Made by a program: the position numbers and the translations under genes. A stretch of 64,000 nt of DNA from Megamonas sp. UBA1799. GTDB lineage: Bacteria; Bacillota; Negativicutes; Selenomonadales; Selenomonadaceae. The notes under the pieces are model-generated. The model was not told where the DNA came from. It saw nothing but the letters and a program-made list of their open reading frames with translations, and ran no database searches. Positions within the stretch are counted from its first letter, which is position 1; every line of letters starts with the position of its first letter. This document shows positions 34,863 to 43,968 of the stretch, piece after piece. The stretch spans positions 93,312 to 157,311 of the forward strand of contig DCFR01000008.1 of NCBI GenBank assembly GCA_002319815.1, read 5' to 3'.

Positions 34863-35203
34863 TAAGTTTTGTGGAAATGATGCATCTGGCCCTGCATGTA
34901 GGGCTGCCGCATTTTTTGCTGTTGTCGGCTGTCCTTTTTGCCATTGGTCTTTTTGGGTTGTTTACCAAGAAGGGCATCATTGCAGTGCTCATGTGTATTG
35001 AATTGATGTTGAATGCGGTAAATATCAATTTTATTGCGTTTAATCATTATATGCCGGCGACGGATTTATCCGGTCAGCTCATGGCGCTTTTTTCTATCGC
35101 CGTGGCGGCCGCTGAGGTTGCCATAGGACTGGCATTGGCATTTCGTATTTACCATGATCATCATACGGTCAATGTAGATGATCTGAATCATTTGAAAGGA
35201 TAG
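34859..35203 (+). CDS. nuoK: NADH-quinone oxidoreductase subunit K
   Basis: A 114-residue three-helix membrane subunit. The two conserved membrane Glu are visible: in LMCIELMLNAVNINF and in AAAEVAIGLALAF. ATG overlaps the nuoJ stop. The N-terminus and C-terminus are slightly longer than the 100-residue E. coli protein. Confidence 0.95.
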   Translation: MISFVEMMHLALHVGLPHFLLLSAVLFAIGLFGLFTKKGIIAVLMCIELMLNAVNINFIAFNHYMPATDLSGQLMALFSIAVAAAEVAIGLALAFRIYHDHHTVNVDDLNHLKG

Positions 35204-35218
35204 GAGGGGGAGTGACGG

Positions 35219-37120
35219 ATGTTTTCTGATTTTATGCTGACACATGCCTGGTTGATTCCGTTGTTGCCGGCTCTGGCCTTTTTATGGATCGGATTTTTTA
35301 CGCGGCTGCATAAAAAGCGCTCGGCGGCGATTGCAATTACGATGAGCAGCCTGAGCTTCCTTTTAGCCTGCGGGGTGACCTGGGCGGTGCTTTCGGGACC
35401 GATTACCATGGAAACGCCTTTTGTGCAAAAGACGCTCTGGTTTGAAATCGGCTCCGTTCGGATCTTTATGGGATCGCTTGTCGATCCCCTGACGGCGATG
35501 ATGCTCATGGTGGTGACGATGGTTTCGCTGCTCGTGCAGATTTATTCGGTGGGGTATATGGCTCATGATCCGGGAGCCGGCCGGTTTTTTGCTTTTTTGT
35601 CACTGTTTGCCGCTTCGATGCTTGGGCTGGTTATTGCGGTAAATTTTGCGCAGCTTTATGTGTTTTGGGAACTGGTTGGTCTTTGTTCTTATCTGCTGAT
35701 TGGTTTTTATTATGACAAGGTTTCTGCCCGTGAGGCGGCCAAAAAAGCTTTTATTACGACGAGGATTGGCGATTTTGGTTTACTGCTGGGGATTTTACTG
35801 CTGCAAATTACTTTTGGTACGCTTGATTTTCAGGAACTTAAAGTTCTGGTCCCTGCTTATATCTGGATTTCCGGTACGAGTTTTATGACGATTGTGGGGT
35901 TGCTGCTGTTTATCGGACCGATTGGCAAGTCCGGTCAATTTCCGCTCCATGTCTGGCTGCCGGATGCTATGGAAGGGCCTACACCGGTTTCGGCGCTCAT
36001 TCATGCGGCGACGATGGTCGTGGCTGGCGTCTATCTGGTCGGGCGGGCGTATTTTATTTTCAGCGCGCTGCCGGTGGTTATGAATGTCATTGCCTGGCTG
36101 GGCGGGTTTACGGCCTTTTTCGCGGCGACGATTGCGCTGACGCAGCGTCCTATCAAGCGGATACTGGCATATTCAACCATCAGTCAGCTCGGTTATATGA
36201 TGCTGGCTCTCGGCGTCGGTTCGCTGACGGCGTCCATGTTTCATTTGATGACGCATGCTTTTTTCAAAGCGCTGTTATTCCTTTGTGCCGGTGCGGTGAT
36301 TGAGGCCATGCAGGATGAAGCTGATATTTTCAAGATGGGCGGGCTGCGAAAAAAAATGCCGGTGACTTTTGCGGCCATGACAATTGGCGTGCTGGCCATT
36401 TCCGGACTGCCGCCCTTTGCCGGATTTTTCTCGAAAGATGAGATCCTGGGAGCAGCTGCGGCCGTGAGTACACCGTTGTATCTGCTGGGAACGCTGACGG
36501 CATTCTTGACGGCATTTTATATGGCGCGTCTTTTGTTTGTGACATTTTTTGGCGAAGCGAGTCCGGGATGTCCGGCAACCGAGACCAATGCATTTATGCG
36601 CTGGCCGCTCATTGTGTTGGCGGTTTTGTCCTGTGTGAGTGGTCTGTGGGGCCATTTTGCCGGCTTTGGCGAATGGGTATATTTTGGCGCGGCCGAGGAA
36701 ACCGGGATTGACTGGGTCATTGCCGGTACGTCGACGGTCCTGTCCCTGGTGGCCATCGGATTGGCTTATGAAATTTATGTGGCCAAGCGCTGGTCGGCCT
36801 ATGAGATCAGTCAGCGGTTTGGCGTCCTTTATACGCTGAGCTTTAACAAATATTATATTGATGAATTCTATACGCTGCTGCGACGGACTTTCTGTGATGG
36901 GCTGGGGCGGATACTTTACTGGATTGATCTGCATGTGATTGATGGTATCGTCAATGGTCTGGCGCGGCTGGTCGGCGTTCTGAGTACAATTTTTACATTT
37001 CTGCAGAATGGACAGGTGCAGCGTTATGTGGCTGTTTTCTATGGCGGGGTTATTGTTCTTGTGGCTTATAGTCTGTTTTATGCATATAAAGTTCTTACGC
37101 TGCTGGGAGGTGCTTTTTAA
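35219..37120 (+). CDS. nuoL: NADH-quinone oxidoreductase subunit L
   Basis: A 633-residue antiporter-like proton-pumping subunit with about 16 helices, including a C-terminal lateral helix segment. Seen: FWELVGLCSYLLIGFYYDK, the Lys helix IGKSGQFPLHVWLPDAMEGPTPVSALIHAATMVVAGVYL, and KRILAYSTISQLGYMMLALG. AGGAGGGGG precedes ATG 35219. It overlaps nuoM by one base. Confidence 0.97.
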   Translation: MFSDFMLTHAWLIPLLPALAFLWIGFFTRLHKKRSAAIAITMSSLSFLLACGVTWAVLSGPITMETPFVQKTLWFEIGSVRIFMGSLVDPLTAMMLMVVTMVSLLVQIYSVGYMAHDPGAGRFFAFLSLFAASMLGLVIAVNFAQLYVFWELVGLCSYLLIGFYYDKVSAREAAKKAFITTRIGDFGLLLGILLLQITFGTLDFQELKVLVPAYIWISGTSFMTIVGLLLFIGPIGKSGQFPLHVWLPDAMEGPTPVSALIHAATMVVAGVYLVGRAYFIFSALPVVMNVIAWLGGFTAFFAATIALTQRPIKRILAYSTISQLGYMMLALGVGSLTASMFHLMTHAFFKALLFLCAGAVIEAMQDEADIFKMGGLRKKMPVTFAAMTIGVLAISGLPPFAGFFSKDEILGAAAAVSTPLYLLGTLTAFLTAFYMARLLFVTFFGEASPGCPATETNAFMRWPLIVLAVLSCVSGLWGHFAGFGEWVYFGAAEETGIDWVIAGTSTVLSLVAIGLAYEIYVAKRWSAYEISQRFGVLYTLSFNKYYIDEFYTLLRRTFCDGLGRILYWIDLHVIDGIVNGLARLVGVLSTIFTFLQNGQVQRYVAVFYGGVIVLVAYSLFYAYKVLTLLGGAF

Positions 37121-38649
37121 TGGGATTTCCTTTACTATCCGTTGTTTTTCTGGCACCTTTGGCGGCAGCGCTGTTCCTTTGTTTTCTGTCGCGGGATGCA
37201 CGGGATGTAATCCGCAAGACGGCTGCCGGAGCCATGACGCTGACTTTACTGCTGACGATTTATGCTTATGTTTCTTATGATACGGCAATGGGCGGGATGC
37301 AATTTACGGAAAGCATTCCCTGGATTACCGATCTTGGGGTTTCGTATTCACTCGGCGTGGATGGTATTTCGCTGCCAATGTTATTTTTGACGGAAGTCAT
37401 TGGTCTGGCCGCAGTATTCAGTTCATGGAATATCGATAAGCGCCCCAAGGAGTTTTTTATCCTATTGCTGGTGCTGATTGCGGGTGTTTCGGGAACATTT
37501 ATTGCGCGTGATCTGTTCATTTTCCTTTTATGTTATGAAGTGGTTGTCATTCCTATTTATATCATGGTCCTCATCTGGGGCTCGACAAAGCGGGTGACCA
37601 AGGAATACGCCGGCATCAAGCTGACGATTTACCTGCTTATGGGGTCGGCGTTTATGCTGGTTGGCATTGTCGCGCTGTATCTGCAGGCATATCCGCAGCC
37701 GCTGCGGACGTTTGATATCGAGGCTCTGATTGCAGCCAGTCAGATGGGCAGTTTCAGTGAAAGCTTCCAGATTTTTACTTTTTTCCTGTTGTTGCTGGGG
37801 TTCGGCTCACTGCTTTCTATGTTTCCTTTTCATAGCTGGTCGCCGGATGGTTATGCCGGCGCACCAACTGCAGTGTCGATGATTCATGCCGGCGTGCTGA
37901 AAAAAATCGGCGGGTATGGACTGATCCGGCTGGGGCTTTTGGTATTGCCGCTGGGAGCAAAGTTCTGGGCGCCGCTTATTGCCGGACTGGCGATGATTAA
38001 TGTGCTGTATGCTGCTTACATAGCAATGGTGCAAAAGGACCTCAAATATATTGTCGGTTATTCCTCCGTGTCACATATGGGGTATGTATTGCTGGGGTTT
38101 GCCGCTCTGAATGTGGTGAGCATCAGCGGCGCCGTGGCGAATATGGTCGCGCACGGGATTATGGCATCGCTGTTCTTCTCGCAAATCGGTTTTATTTATG
38201 AAAAAACCCATCTGCGGAGCATTCCGGAACTCTGCGGCCTGGCGCATCAAATGCCGCGTCTGACCATCGGATTTATGCTGGCCGGGCTGGCTTCTGTCGG
38301 TTTGCCGGGACTCATCGGTTTTGTGCCGGAATTCACGATCTTTGTCGGTTCTTTTGCGGCTTATCCGGTCTTTGCCGTGCTGGCTATTTCCGGTATCATT
38401 TTCACGGCGCTTTATATTCTGCGCATGCTGGCTAAAGTGTTGTTCGGTCCGAAGTCAGATCGCTTTGACGGCTATCAGGATGAGCGGGGAATCGAGATGC
38501 TGCCGCTTATTTTGCTGGGCATTGTGCTCGTTGGAATGGGTCTTTTCCCCGAGCTGCTCATGGGGGTTATTAGTTCCGGTGTTGAGCCGATTGCGCCGCT
38601 GCTGGAACAAATTGCCGATGCCCCGACTTTATTAGGGGGTGTGCGCTGA
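37120..38649 (+). CDS. nuoM: NADH-quinone oxidoreductase subunit M
   Basis: A 509-residue antiporter-like subunit with about 14 helices. Seen: YEVVVIPIYIMVLIWG, FPFHSWSPDGYAGAPTAVSMIHAGVLKKIGGYGLIR, and LKYIVGYSSVSHMGYVLLG. Start and stop overlap nuoL and nuoN by one base each (TAATG, TGATG), so translation is coupled. Confidence 0.97.
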   Translation: MGFPLLSVVFLAPLAAALFLCFLSRDARDVIRKTAAGAMTLTLLLTIYAYVSYDTAMGGMQFTESIPWITDLGVSYSLGVDGISLPMLFLTEVIGLAAVFSSWNIDKRPKEFFILLLVLIAGVSGTFIARDLFIFLLCYEVVVIPIYIMVLIWGSTKRVTKEYAGIKLTIYLLMGSAFMLVGIVALYLQAYPQPLRTFDIEALIAASQMGSFSESFQIFTFFLLLLGFGSLLSMFPFHSWSPDGYAGAPTAVSMIHAGVLKKIGGYGLIRLGLLVLPLGAKFWAPLIAGLAMINVLYAAYIAMVQKDLKYIVGYSSVSHMGYVLLGFAALNVVSISGAVANMVAHGIMASLFFSQIGFIYEKTHLRSIPELCGLAHQMPRLTIGFMLAGLASVGLPGLIGFVPEFTIFVGSFAAYPVFAVLAISGIIFTALYILRMLAKVLFGPKSDRFDGYQDERGIEMLPLILLGIVLVGMGLFPELLMGVISSGVEPIAPLLEQIADAPTLLGGVR

Positions 38650-40088
38650 TGAATTTTTTGGCGATTGGAACGGAAATTGCGATTGCGTTGCTGATGCTCA
38701 TTGTGCTGGCCGCGGATCTGTTGCTGCCCAAAGACGTATCGCACCGCAGAATAGGCGTTATCTCCATGGTGGGACTGGCGGTCATTCTGGTCTATACGTT
38801 TGGGCAATATCATATCGGCGCCAGTCCAACATTTTTTGGCGGGTTGTTTTTTGTCGATAACTATGCGTTGTTTTTTAAACAACTGTTTATTATCGGGATG
38901 CTATTTACGATTCTTTTTTCGTTGGAATATACCGAGAAGCTGCTGCGCTATCGCGGCGAGTTTTATGTTTTGCTGCTTTCCGCTCTTCTCGGCATGTGCG
39001 TGATGGCATCGGCAAATGATTTCATTACCACGTTTGTGGGACTTGAACTCATGACGGTTTCCTTTTATATTCTTGTGGGAGCCCGGATGACTTCAGAGGA
39101 TTCCAGCGAAGCCGCGGTGAAATATCTCATTGTCGGCGCTGCATCGACGGCAGTCATGCTGTATGGAATGAGCCTGGTCTATGGCGCGGCCGGCAGTCTG
39201 GTTTTCAGCGAGGTCTGCCGCAACATCCATCTCTTTTATGCCGCCGGTCTGGCGGGGGTTATCATGGTAATCATTGGTTTCTTCTTCAAGTTGTCGGTGA
39301 TTCCGTTTCATATGTGGGCGCCGGATGTTTATCAGGGCGCGCCGACACCGGTTACGGCTCTTTTGGCGATGGGCTCGAAGGCGGCGGGGATTGCCGTTTT
39401 TATGCGTATTCTCTATACGGCGTTTCCAATTCTGGGGAATTTCTGGCTGCCGCTTCTGGCCGGGTTTGCGGCTCTGTGTATGATTGGCGGTAATATCATG
39501 GCAATCCGGCAGACGGATATTAAACGGATGCTGGCATATTCGTCCATTGCTCAGGCCGGCTATATGATGGTCGGTATGGCAGCAGCTGATCTTGCCGGTA
39601 TGAAGGCCGTGCTGTTTTATGCGATGCTCTATGTGTTTGCCAATCTGGGAGCTTTTGCCGTTCTGACGGTTATAGATACGGAGCGCGGCGGCACCAGCCG
39701 TCGGGATATTACAGGGTTGGCGCAGGCAGCGCCGCTGCTGGCTGCCGTCATGACGATTTCACTGCTTTCCATGGCGGGCATTCCGCCGACGGCCGGCTTT
39801 GCCGGCAAGCTGTATCTCTTTACGGCGGTGGTGGAACGCGGCTATCTCTGGCTGGCTTTTGTCGGGTTTGTGATGTCGATGATTTCAGTGTATTATTATC
39901 TTATGGTCGCCAAGGCGATGTATCGTGATCTGACGCCAGAAGAGGCAGAATATGCGGCTCCGGTCTATGTTCCGCTTACGGTACGGGCGGCAGTTCTCGT
40001 TTCCGTTTTCGCAACGCTTGGTCTTGGCATTTGTCCGGAATGGCTGGCATCACTTACCAATGCGGCGGTCCAGACCTTTATGCGCTGA
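38649..40088 (+). CDS. nuoN: NADH-quinone oxidoreductase subunit N
   Basis: A 479-residue antiporter-like subunit with about 14 helices. Seen: FVGLELMTVSFYILVGARM, KLSVIPFHMWAPDVYQGAPTPVTALLAMGSKAAG, and DIKRMLAYSSIAQAGYMMVG. Last gene of the operon, followed by a terminator. The operon is A-B-C-D-H-I-J-K-L-M-N with no E, F or G. Confidence 0.97.
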   Translation: MNFLAIGTEIAIALLMLIVLAADLLLPKDVSHRRIGVISMVGLAVILVYTFGQYHIGASPTFFGGLFFVDNYALFFKQLFIIGMLFTILFSLEYTEKLLRYRGEFYVLLLSALLGMCVMASANDFITTFVGLELMTVSFYILVGARMTSEDSSEAAVKYLIVGAASTAVMLYGMSLVYGAAGSLVFSEVCRNIHLFYAAGLAGVIMVIIGFFFKLSVIPFHMWAPDVYQGAPTPVTALLAMGSKAAGIAVFMRILYTAFPILGNFWLPLLAGFAALCMIGGNIMAIRQTDIKRMLAYSSIAQAGYMMVGMAAADLAGMKAVLFYAMLYVFANLGAFAVLTVIDTERGGTSRRDITGLAQAAPLLAAVMTISLLSMAGIPPTAGFAGKLYLFTAVVERGYLWLAFVGFVMSMISVYYYLMVAKAMYRDLTPEEAEYAAPVYVPLTVRAAVLVSVFATLGLGICPEWLASLTNAAVQTFMR

Positions 40089-40106
40089 ATCCGGCAGCAT
40101 ATTATA

Positions 40107-40150
40107 AAAACAGCCCGTTTCATGATTTTTATGAAATGGGCTGTTTTATT
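40107..40150 (+). terminator. Terminator of nuo operon
   Basis: A 17-bp stem (40107-40123 with 40131-40147, one G-U) with AAAA before and TTTTATT after. Confidence 0.9.
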
Positions 40151-40352
40151 ATGGGCATCAAGCAGCGGCTAGACGGTTTTCTTTTTCTTTCATTTTAAAT
40201 GGGAGACAGTCAATATGTTTGTGAAAAATGTTTTTTTGGGGGGCGTAAATATCCGGCGGCGGCAGTTCTCTCATGAAAGTATAATTTTACATTAATAAAA
40301 TCATAAATGCTGTACGGTATGATAAAGTTGTACCGAAAGACAGCCGGCTTTT

Positions 40353-40381
40353 TTGCTGACGCAGCGGATTTGATGTATAAT
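40353..40381 (+). promoter_or_regulatory. Promoter of AEC permease gene
   Basis: TTGCTG (40353-40358), 17-base spacer, TATAAT (40376-40381), preceded by ATG rather than TGN. The rest of the 328-base gap 40089-40416 holds only the nuo terminator and an AT-rich stretch; no gene or known RNA is seen. Confidence 0.7.
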
Positions 40382-40416
40382 GAATTACTATAGTTCGTTT
40401 AAATGAGGTCTTGCTG

Positions 40417-41358
40417 TTGGATATCCAGATGAAACTGCTGGTCTTTGCTGTGGATATGATCTGTCCGCTGCTTCTGGGCTATGCTTGTCAATATCAGCAT
40501 AAGCTGAAAGATGGATTTTTTAATAAAATGATTCTGAATAACATTCTGGTTGTCTGCCCGGTGGTTTCTTTTTTGAGTTTCTGGGTCATGCCGCTGTCCA
40601 GGGAAATGTTATGGCTGCCGGTCATCAGTATTGCCATGGGATTGGTGCCGGGCATGATGGCAGCTTTTATCGCTCGCCGTAAATATGCGGATGATCGGGA
40701 ACGAGGCGCTTATGTGATGGCGGCGAGTTTGTCGAATCTAGGAACGATTGGCGGTATTTGTGTTTTCTTGATTTACGGTGAACGCGGTTATGGTTATCAA
40801 CAGATTATCGTTTTGTTTCAGTATGTGCTCATGTTTATGGTCTGCTATCCATTGGCGCAGTATTATGAGACGAGGGCTTCCGGCAGCGGCGGGCAGCGGG
40901 TTTCGCTTCGGTCACTGCTTTTGAGTAAGAATCAGCTGGCCGTGGCGGGTATCCTGCTGGGCGGTGTGCTGCAATATGCGGGGGTTCCGCGCCCCCAGGC
41001 ACTGGACGGCGCGGCGCAGATTTTTATTCATGCCGGCGCCTGGACGGGGCTGATACCGGTAGGGTATTCGATTGATTTTGCCCGGATCCGGCGCTACTGG
41101 TTTTCCCTTTTTGATTTATCACTGATTAAATTTGTCGTGGCGCCGGCGATGATTTATTTTCTTTCCCATCTGGTGATACGGAACGAGGTCATGCTCGGCT
41201 CGCTGCTGGTGCTGGCGTCCATGCCGTCGGCTGTGAATGCCGTGGTGACGGCGCGTTTGTATCACTTGAATGTGGACCTTGATGTTGCGGCTTTTATTGT
41301 AACGACATTAGTCTTTTTAGTGGTCGTTTATCCGTTGCTTTTTTTGCTGCTTGCCTAG
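40417..41358 (+). CDS. AEC-type permease (malonate/auxin efflux carrier family)
   Basis: A 313-residue membrane protein with about ten helices of the auxin efflux carrier (PF03547) type: two five-helix halves, with ASLSNLGTIGGICVFLIYGERGYG ending the first and SMPSAVNAVVTARLY in the second, the position of the crossover Pro/Asn motif. Bacterial members carry malate, malonate or similar acids; substrate unknown. The start is uncertain: TTG 40417 is best spaced from GAGG at 40405-40408; TTG 40411 and ATG 40429 are alternatives. It is 45 bases before tolC, perhaps co-transcribed. Confidence 0.75.
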   Translation: MDIQMKLLVFAVDMICPLLLGYACQYQHKLKDGFFNKMILNNILVVCPVVSFLSFWVMPLSREMLWLPVISIAMGLVPGMMAAFIARRKYADDRERGAYVMAASLSNLGTIGGICVFLIYGERGYGYQQIIVLFQYVLMFMVCYPLAQYYETRASGSGGQRVSLRSLLLSKNQLAVAGILLGGVLQYAGVPRPQALDGAAQIFIHAGAWTGLIPVGYSIDFARIRRYWFSLFDLSLIKFVVAPAMIYFLSHLVIRNEVMLGSLLVLASMPSAVNAVVTARLYHLNVDLDVAAFIVTTLVFLVVVYPLLFLLLA

Positions 41359-41402
41359 ATGCGGGCAATGGAAATTTTGATTGTAGGAAAGGGTGCAGAA
41401 GG

Positions 41403-42794
41403 ATGAACAAAGGATGTTTCAAACAGACAGCGGTTCTGCTTGCCGGTATGTTTTTCTGGAATCTTCCGCTGGCCAGTTGTGCGGATTTGTCGGTGCAGGA
41501 GGCGGTGGATCTTGCTTTAGCGCAGAATACGGCCATTAAGATCACCCAGAAGGGTGAGGACACAGCTAAGGCAAAACTAAAATCAGCTTGTGGCACTAAT
41601 AGTATTACATTAACAGCAAGCGGGAGTTTAGCTCTGACGAAACAAAACAGCGTCTCGCAAGAGACCTCTTCGGGGGCTGGTATTACTGTACAACTGCCAG
41701 TTTATACGGGAGGTAAAAATGAAGCTGCAATAGCCAGTGCTGAGATTGGGTGGAATGCAGCCCTTCTTAATACGGAACGTGAAAAGGAAAATATTCGTTT
41801 GAATGTTATTACAGAATATTATGATGTGCTTGAAGCACAAAAAACGGTAAAGGTAGATCAGGAATCAGTTGATAATTATCAAGCTCATCTAACAAATGTA
41901 CAGCAGCTTTATTCGGCAGGAAGTAAAGCTAGAATTGACGTTTTGCGTTCAGAAGTTGAGCTTTCTAATGCTCGTCAGACACTTATTAAGGCGCAAAATA
42001 CTTATGCCATTGATTTAAGTACCTTAAAAAACGCCTTGCGATTGGGATCGCATGAACAACTTCATTTGACAGAGGATTTTTCTTATGCGGCTTTTGGACC
42101 GGAAATGGATGCATGTTTGGAATATGCTGCTGCACATCGAAAAGATCTGATAGTGGATCAATATACACTTCGTCAAAAGGAATTAGCTGTAACCAGTGCT
42201 AAAGCAGGATGGTTGCCAAGTCTTAGTTTTTCTGTGGGGATGGATGTTTCTCATGACTTTCAGCCAGTTTCGTCTAGCAGCAATGAATATACTGCGGGAT
42301 TAAATTTAAGTTGGAATGTGTTTGATAGTGGGGTGACGCAGGCAGCGGTTGATACAGCAGAAACGGCACGTGAGGTCGCTGGACTTACGCTGCAAAAGGA
42401 TAAGGAAGATGTGGATCTTGCGGTACGGCAGTCTTATTATAATATGAAAGAGGCTGAAAAACGTTTTGTTTCCACACAGGATGCGGTAAAAGAAGCGCAG
42501 GAAGATTATTATATTGCGCGGGAGAAATACCGTGCAGGAGAGGGGCTTATGCTGGATATTATTGATGCGCAGTTAGCGCTTTCGACGGCGCAATTGAATT
42601 TTATCAGTGCGCAGTATGACTATGCACGATATAAGGCAGCCATTGAAAACAACATAGGTTTAGGAATTGGTGAATCGATAGACGTAGTTTTTGGGAGCAA
42701 TATTTCAAAAAGCAATATGCATACCGTTAGGGCGACTGTACAGGAAGAAGCAGCGGCTGTGGTACTTGCGTCAGGTAATGAGGTGACACAATGA
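41403..42794 (+). CDS. TolC-family outer-membrane efflux protein
   Basis: A 463-residue outer-membrane factor: signal peptide (ends near LASCA), then two long alpha-helical repeats with the paired OEP domain (LSVQEAVDLALAQNTAIK first; DVLRSEVELSNARQTLIKAQNTY; DIIDAQLALSTAQLNFISAQYDYARYKAAIE second). It forms the trimeric channel across periplasm and outer membrane, which shows that this Firmicute has an outer membrane. Together with MacA and MacB it makes a complete tripartite pump. The first ~55 codons are GC-rich like neighbours; the rest is AT-rich. ATGA overlap with the next gene. Confidence 0.9.
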   Translation: MNKGCFKQTAVLLAGMFFWNLPLASCADLSVQEAVDLALAQNTAIKITQKGEDTAKAKLKSACGTNSITLTASGSLALTKQNSVSQETSSGAGITVQLPVYTGGKNEAAIASAEIGWNAALLNTEREKENIRLNVITEYYDVLEAQKTVKVDQESVDNYQAHLTNVQQLYSAGSKARIDVLRSEVELSNARQTLIKAQNTYAIDLSTLKNALRLGSHEQLHLTEDFSYAAFGPEMDACLEYAAAHRKDLIVDQYTLRQKELAVTSAKAGWLPSLSFSVGMDVSHDFQPVSSSSNEYTAGLNLSWNVFDSGVTQAAVDTAETAREVAGLTLQKDKEDVDLAVRQSYYNMKEAEKRFVSTQDAVKEAQEDYYIAREKYRAGEGLMLDIIDAQLALSTAQLNFISAQYDYARYKAAIENNIGLGIGESIDVVFGSNISKSNMHTVRATVQEEAAAVVLASGNEVTQ

Positions 42795-43951
42795 AAATGA
42801 ATAAAATGGCTCCATGGGTTGTTGGCTTGCTTGTCGTTACTGGTTGTGCATTTGGCGCTTATCGTTATTATGCAGCGCAGCAGGCAGCTGTCAAGGCCGC
42901 AGCTATTGATACGATCGCGGTTACTCGTATGAATATTAAGTCAACGGTATCAGCTACAGGAACGATTCGCCCGGTGAATGCAGTAGAAGTTAGTTCAAAG
43001 ATTACAGCTCGCATCCAAACTGTGCTGGTTAGAGAAAATGATGTAGTGAAGGCCGGTCAGACAATAGCTACACTTGATGGGAAAGATTATGAAGCAGAAA
43101 GAGAGCAGGCTCAATATAAAGTTGTTAATACGAAGGCGAAGTTTGACCGGATATCTTATTTATATGGCATAGGTGCAGAAACAAAAGCTGATTATGAGGA
43201 CGCAGTTTATAATTATGATACGGCAGTAAGCAGCTTAGCCGAAACTGAGTCCAATTTAGCTGAGACGATTATAAAAGCACCGATGGACGGAGTGGTGGTT
43301 GGCGAACCTCAAACGCCGGGAACTATGGCTGTACAGGGCACAAGCAATCCGACGGTGATTATGCGCATTGCTGACCTTTCTAGTAAACAAATCAAAGCTA
43401 AAATTGATGAGACGGACATTGGTAATGTGCGTGTTGGGGAATCGGCGACTTTTACGGTCGATGCACATCCGGGACAAACTTTTAACGCGCGGGTTTCCCG
43501 TATTTCGCAGACGGACGTAACGAGTAGTTGGGATACTTCTTCTAGTACTTCCTCTAGTACTTCCTCTAGTACTACTTCTTCTTCCTCTTCTGCAAGTGTT
43601 ATCTATTACTATGTAACTTTGGATCTTGATGATACAGATAATTTATTACTGCCGGGGATGACGGCACGTGTTGAAATTAGGACATCGGAAAAACCGGATG
43701 CATTGGTCGTACCAATTTCAGCACTTAAAGCGAATACTAGCGGTTCTTATGTGTTGCTGGTAAATTCAGATGGTACGACCACAGAACAGCCGGTTACTAC
43801 TGGTATTTATAGCGATGAATACGTTGAAATCATTGATGGTCTCACTGAGGGAGAGCTAGTATCAAATAGCTATAAAGTGGTAACAACTGCTACAACTACT
43901 AGTACAAAAAAAGTGAGTAGTGGCGGACATGGAGGGCCACCGCCATTTTGA
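42791..43951 (+). CDS. macA: MacA-like periplasmic adaptor protein
   Basis: A 386-residue HlyD/RND-type adaptor with one N-terminal membrane anchor (WVVGLLVVTGCAFGAYRYY). Lipoyl halves: VSSKITARIQTVLVRENDVVKAGQTIATLDG and ETIIKAPMDGVVVG, separated by a short helical hairpin; then the beta-barrel domain, and a membrane-proximal domain (LVVPISALKANTSGSYVLLV). A Ser/Thr run of about 20 residues (43535-43591) interrupts the beta-barrel region, and a Gly/Pro/His-rich tail ends the protein. Bridges MacB to TolC. AT-rich like its partners. Confidence 0.9.
   Translation: MKMNKMAPWVVGLLVVTGCAFGAYRYYAAQQAAVKAAAIDTIAVTRMNIKSTVSATGTIRPVNAVEVSSKITARIQTVLVRENDVVKAGQTIATLDGKDYEAEREQAQYKVVNTKAKFDRISYLYGIGAETKADYEDAVYNYDTAVSSLAETESNLAETIIKAPMDGVVVGEPQTPGTMAVQGTSNPTVIMRIADLSSKQIKAKIDETDIGNVRVGESATFTVDAHPGQTFNARVSRISQTDVTSSWDTSSSTSSSTSSSTTSSSSSASVIYYYVTLDLDDTDNLLLPGMTARVEIRTSEKPDALVVPISALKANTSGSYVLLVNSDGTTTEQPVTTGIYSDEYVEIIDGLTEGELVSNSYKVVTTATTTSTKKVSSGGHGGPPPF
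43535..43591 (+). repeat. Tandem 12-base repeat coding a Ser/Thr run in MacA
   Basis: Three copies of ACTTCYTCTAGT (43535-43546, 43547-43558, 43559-43570) followed by an irregular TCT/TCC run to 43591. Encodes TSSS three times, then a Ser stretch. Such a repeat may change length between strains. Confidence 0.85.
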
Positions 43952-43968
43952 GAAAAGCGAGGTAAAAG

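Noticed and set aside
36275..37288. Long open frame (337 codons) on the minus strand opposite nuoL/nuoM
   Set aside because: Lies wholly antisense to two certain membrane genes; His/Gln/Lys-rich composition is that of a shadow frame; no start signals.
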